Assembly: GCA_049521915.1 (NCBI GenBank)
Contig: JBEKOI010000213.1
Coordinates: 1 to 7,205, forward strand
Length of the DNA stretch: 7,205 bases
Source of the DNA: Bog-756 sp049521915
GTDB taxonomy: Bacteria > Actinomycetota > Acidimicrobiia > Acidimicrobiales > RAAP-2
Direction: 5' to 3'
Positions 5,055 through 7,205 of the stretch are shown here, one piece after another. A model generated the notes under the pieces. It made no database searches. It saw only the letters and a program-made list of their open reading frames with translations, and was not told the origin of the DNA. Position 1 is the first letter of the stretch. Every line of letters begins with the position of its first letter. Made by a program: the position numbers and the translations under genes.

Positions 5055-5579
5055 ATGAGCGAATGGGGTACATCGGTCTACGGCGAGCCCTGTCGGGCGT
5101 GCGGCTTCTCGTGGCAGGTGAGCGTGGGTGACGCCGTCGTCCTCGTCGCCGACGTCCCCGGCACCTACGGGCGGACCCTCGTCGGGGCCACCGGCACCGA
5201 GCAGCATCCCGGGCTCGAGTGGTCGGTGTCGGCCTACGTCAGCCACGTGGCCGACAACCTGCGGATCTGGGCCGAGCGGCTGGCCGGCATCGCCGCCGGG
5301 GCGCCACCCGAGGTGGCCGGCTACGACGAGAAGGCGTTGGCCCGGGCCCGGGAGTACCAGCGGATACCGCTCCAGGCCGCGATGTGGTCCCTGTCCCGCT
5401 CGGTGGCCGGATGGCAGTATGCGGTCGGACAGACCCGGCGCACGGGGATCATCCTCATCCACCCCGAACGCGGCGGGCAGTCACTGTCCGACGTGGTCCT
5501 GGCCAACGCGCACGACGCCTTCCACCACCGCTGGGACATCGAGCGGTCCCTGCGTTCCGAACCCGAGGACGATCGGTAG
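5055..5579 (+). CDS. DinB-superfamily (maleylpyruvate isomerase N-like) protein
   Basis: A 174-residue protein that looks like a DinB/MDMPI four-helix bundle, a fold that in actinobacteria binds a metal and often serves thiol-dependent (mycothiol) transferases or isomerases. The likely metal triad is His64 (WSVSAYVSHVADNLRIW, the second-helix position), His153 and His157 (ANAHDAFHHRWDIE); the H-x3-H on the last helix is typical. An N-terminal CxxC (Cys13, Cys16 in EPCRACGFSW) precedes the bundle and may bind metal or act as a redox pair. Specific activity is unknown. The start at 5055 (MSEWGTSVYGEPC) is the first ATG after the inverted repeat; longer in-frame sequence overlaps the VOC gene and has no family character. 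It is separated from the VOC gene by 89 bases and from the antiporter leader by 41. Confidence 0.85.
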   Translation: MSEWGTSVYGEPCRACGFSWQVSVGDAVVLVADVPGTYGRTLVGATGTEQHPGLEWSVSAYVSHVADNLRIWAERLAGIAAGAPPEVAGYDEKALARAREYQRIPLQAAMWSLSRSVAGWQYAVGQTRRTGIILIHPERGGQSLSDVVLANAHDAFHHRWDIERSLRSEPEDDR

Positions 5580-5607
5580 CTCCACCATCGCCGGTGACGG
5601 CACTGGG

Positions 5608-5613
5608 TAGGTT
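5608..5613 (+). promoter_or_regulatory. -10 element of a leaderless transcript for the leader ORF and antiporter
   Basis: TAGGTT fits the actinobacterial TAnnnT consensus and is followed after exactly seven bases by GTG at 5621. This is the spacing expected if RNA begins at the start codon. I see no convincing -35 element at the usual distance. Confidence 0.45.
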
Positions 5614-5620
5614 GTGCGCC

Positions 5621-5671
5621 GTGGAGGGTGTCCCGACGATGCGCCGCCGAGCCGTGACTTCCCTCCGATGA
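5621..5671 (+). CDS. Short leader ORF (16 codons) overlapping the antiporter start
   Basis: This GTG-initiated ORF encodes MEGVPTMRRRAVTSLR and ends in TGA at 5669-5671, overlapping the antiporter ATG (5668-5670) in an ATGA. The start lies seven bases after a TAGGTT hexamer, consistent with leaderless translation. A second in-frame entry is the ATG at 5639, preceded by GGAGGG (5623-5628) at ten bases, giving a 10-residue version. The peptide is basic (four Arg) with no recognisable domain. Its likely role, by inference, is to deliver ribosomes to the antiporter start, which has no Shine-Dalgarno site of its own. It could also be regulatory, for instance a response to slow reading of the RRR codons. 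It may equally be a chance ORF in an untranslated leader. Confidence 0.4.
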   Translation: MEGVPTMRRRAVTSLR

Positions 5672-7205
5672 TCAGCATCGCCGATGGCATCGGACTGCTC
5701 ATCGGCATCGTGTTGATCGCCATCGTCGCCGACCGGCTCCGGATCGCCTATCCCATCTTGTTGGTGGTCGCCGGCATCGGCGTGGCCCTCCTGCCCCTCA
5801 AGCACCGGATCGAGCTGCAACCCGATCTCGTCCTCTTGGTCTTCCTCCCGCCCCTCATCTACGACGCGTCGCTGGACACCTCGGCGCGTGAGCTCCGGGC
5901 CCAGTGGCGACCGATCCTGCTGCTGGCCGTCGGGCTGGTCGTGGTCACCATGACGACGGTGGCCGTGGTCATCCACACCCTGGTGGGCGGGATGAGCTGG
6001 GCGGTGGCCTTCGCCCTCGGCGCCATCGTGTCGCCGCCCGATTCGGTGGCCGCCACCCAGATCGCCGGAAAGCTCGGCCTCTCCCGCCGGCTGGTGATCA
6101 TCCTCGGGGGGGAGGGACTGATGAACGATGCCACTGCGCTGACCGCCTATCAGGTGGCCGTGGCCGCGGTGGGCTCGGTCTTCACCGTTTCCGACGTGTT
6201 CGGCAAGTTCGCCTTCGCGGTGGTGGTGGGGGTGGCGATCGGCATCGCGGTGGGTTGGTTGGGATGCCGGATGCTCCGGTTCACCGAGACGCCGGTCATC
6301 GAGAACACCATGCTGTTGATCCTGCCCTTCGCCGCCTATCTCCCGGCCGACAAGCTCCGGGCGTCGGGCGTGCTGGCCGTGGTGGCCACCGGTCTCTACT
6401 TCGGCCGCTTCGGTTCCGGGGTGCTGACGCCGGCGGCCCGGCTGCAGCAGCGCGAGATCTGGGACCTGATCGTCTTCCTGTTGACCGGAGCGTCCTTCCT
6501 GTTGATCGGTCTGGAGCTCCGACCGATCCTCGACAGCCTGGTCAACCGTGAATCGGGCTCGCTGGCCGTCGAGGCCTCGGCGGTGGTCGGCACGGTGATC
6601 GCGGTGCGCATGGCGTGGATGTTCGCGGTGACGGTGCTGCCCGGCGGGCACCGGCTGGTCGGGGCGACCCGGCGATCGACCCGGTCATGGCGTGAGATCA
6701 CGGTGGTCGGTTGGGCCGGCATGCGCGGTGCGGTGAGCCTGGCTGCCGCCCTGGCCCTTCCCCAGAGTTTCCCGCAACGGGACCTGTTGGTGTTCATCAC
6801 CTTCGCCGTCATCGTGGCCACGCTGGTCGGACAGGGCCTGACCCTCCCCCCGCTCATCCGACGGCTCGGTCTGGTGACGCGCCACGAGCAGGACCTGGTC
6901 CTGTCGGCCGAGGCCCGACGGAGGCTGACGGTGATCGCCCTGTGCCGGATCGATGATCTCGGCCGGACCGAACAGTTCCCCGACGCGGTGGTGGACCGGA
7001 TCCGCATCGGGTACGAGTCCCAGCTGGCCCGCATGGACCGCAGGCTCGAGGCGATCGAAGCCGGTGACGCCGATGAGGGCGGCTCCGGGAACGGGAGCAC
7101 CCCCTCCGTCGACGGGTACGGAGATCTGCAGGCCGAGCGCGAGCTCCGCAAGCTGGTCATCGCCACCGAGCGGATCGAGCTCGACCATCTGCTGGCCCGG
7201 CGCAA
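5668..7205 (+). CDS. CPA1-family Na+/H+ antiporter, truncated by window end
   Basis: An inner-membrane monovalent cation/proton antiporter; 512 residues are visible and the frame is still open at 7205. The hydrophobic part (about 4-400) has roughly a dozen membrane segments. Family motifs occur in order: FLPPLIYDASL (59-69); GAIVSPPDSVAAT (119-131) with Asp125, where most relatives have SPTDPVA; EGLMNDATAL (149-158) with the Asn153-Asp154 ion-binding pair; and GMRGAVSLAAAL (351-362) with Arg353. A cytosolic C-terminal tail from about 400 is charged and helical, with a Gly/Ser/Asn linker near 470-478 and a second helix rich in Glu and Arg. This resembles the NhaP/YjcE type (Rv2287-like) with a regulatory tail. 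Bacterial members are usually 500-550 residues, so little is missing. ATG 5668 is chosen because it starts directly before TM1 and overlaps the leader ORF stop. There is no Shine-Dalgarno site (upstream is CTTCCCTCCG). Confidence 0.95.
   Translation, partial: MISIADGIGLLIGIVLIAIVADRLRIAYPILLVVAGIGVALLPLKHRIELQPDLVLLVFLPPLIYDASLDTSARELRAQWRPILLLAVGLVVVTMTTVAVVIHTLVGGMSWAVAFALGAIVSPPDSVAATQIAGKLGLSRRLVIILGGEGLMNDATALTAYQVAVAAVGSVFTVSDVFGKFAFAVVVGVAIGIAVGWLGCRMLRFTETPVIENTMLLILPFAAYLPADKLRASGVLAVVATGLYFGRFGSGVLTPAARLQQREIWDLIVFLLTGASFLLIGLELRPILDSLVNRESGSLAVEASAVVGTVIAVRMAWMFAVTVLPGGHRLVGATRRSTRSWREITVVGWAGMRGAVSLAAALALPQSFPQRDLLVFITFAVIVATLVGQGLTLPPLIRRLGLVTRHEQDLVLSAEARRRLTVIALCRIDDLGRTEQFPDAVVDRIRIGYESQLARMDRRLEAIEAGDADEGGSGNGSTPSVDGYGDLQAERELRKLVIATERIELDHLLARR

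Noticed and set aside
5583..5596. Possible terminator hairpin CACC-N6-GGTG after the DinB-like gene.
   Set aside because: Only four base pairs with no T-tract; expected by chance at this GC content.
5455..6651. Minus-strand open frame of almost 400 codons, rich in His, Gln, Asp and Gly, opposite the antiporter.
   Set aside because: This composition is the usual artefact of reading the antisense of GC-rich membrane-protein codons. The plus strand has all CPA1 motifs in order.

Overview
The window is GC-rich (roughly 70%), gene-dense DNA with short intergenic gaps, and it reads as the chromosome of an Actinomycetota bacterium. Two things support this. The first five genes match, in order and by recognisable sequence, the cyp123–SDR–cyp51–ferredoxin block of Mycobacterium tuberculosis (Rv0766c–Rv0763c and probably Rv0762c). 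Several downstream genes also have the leaderless start architecture common in actinobacteria. It is probably not a Mycobacterium, because the flanking genes differ; a lineage such as the Acidimicrobiia is possible but is my inference. Comparisons with M. tuberculosis proteins are from memory, not from alignments.

Left block (2–3350, + strand) is one tight operon. It holds the C-terminal end of a CYP123-like cytochrome P450, a short-chain dehydrogenase/reductase, a near full-length match to bacterial sterol 14-alpha-demethylase CYP51, a 65-residue [3Fe-4S] ferredoxin with the CxxHxxC...CP signature, and an NTF2-fold protein of unknown function. Junctions are 1-bp TGATG, 4-bp ATGA, 1-bp TGATG, and a 4-bp gap, so the genes are very likely co-transcribed and translationally coupled. 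The plausible logic is two P450s fed by the small ferredoxin, with the SDR acting on alcohol or ketone intermediates of a sterol/triterpenoid-like substrate. No ferredoxin reductase is in view. The SDR–cyp51 junction carries a 15-bp tandem repeat (1127–1179) that adds an (NDTHP)n tail to the SDR just before the cyp51 ribosome binding site.

Middle block (3351–4965): a 112-bp convergent gap with two small GC hairpins, a minus-strand serine hydrolase of the beta-lactamase/6-aminohexanoate-dimer-hydrolase type, then a 42-bp divergent gap and a plus-strand glyoxalase/VOC metalloprotein.

Right block (5055–7205, + strand): a DinB-superfamily protein starting directly after a GGCAC/GTGCC inverted repeat, then a CPA1-type Na+/H+ antiporter that runs off the window (512 residues seen). 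The antiporter has no Shine-Dalgarno site. Its ATG overlaps the stop of a 16-codon ORF that begins with GTG exactly 7 nt after a TAGGTT hexamer. This looks like a leaderless leader ORF translationally coupled to the antiporter.

I see no RNA genes, insertion sequences, CRISPR arrays or stretches over 300 bases without a gene.
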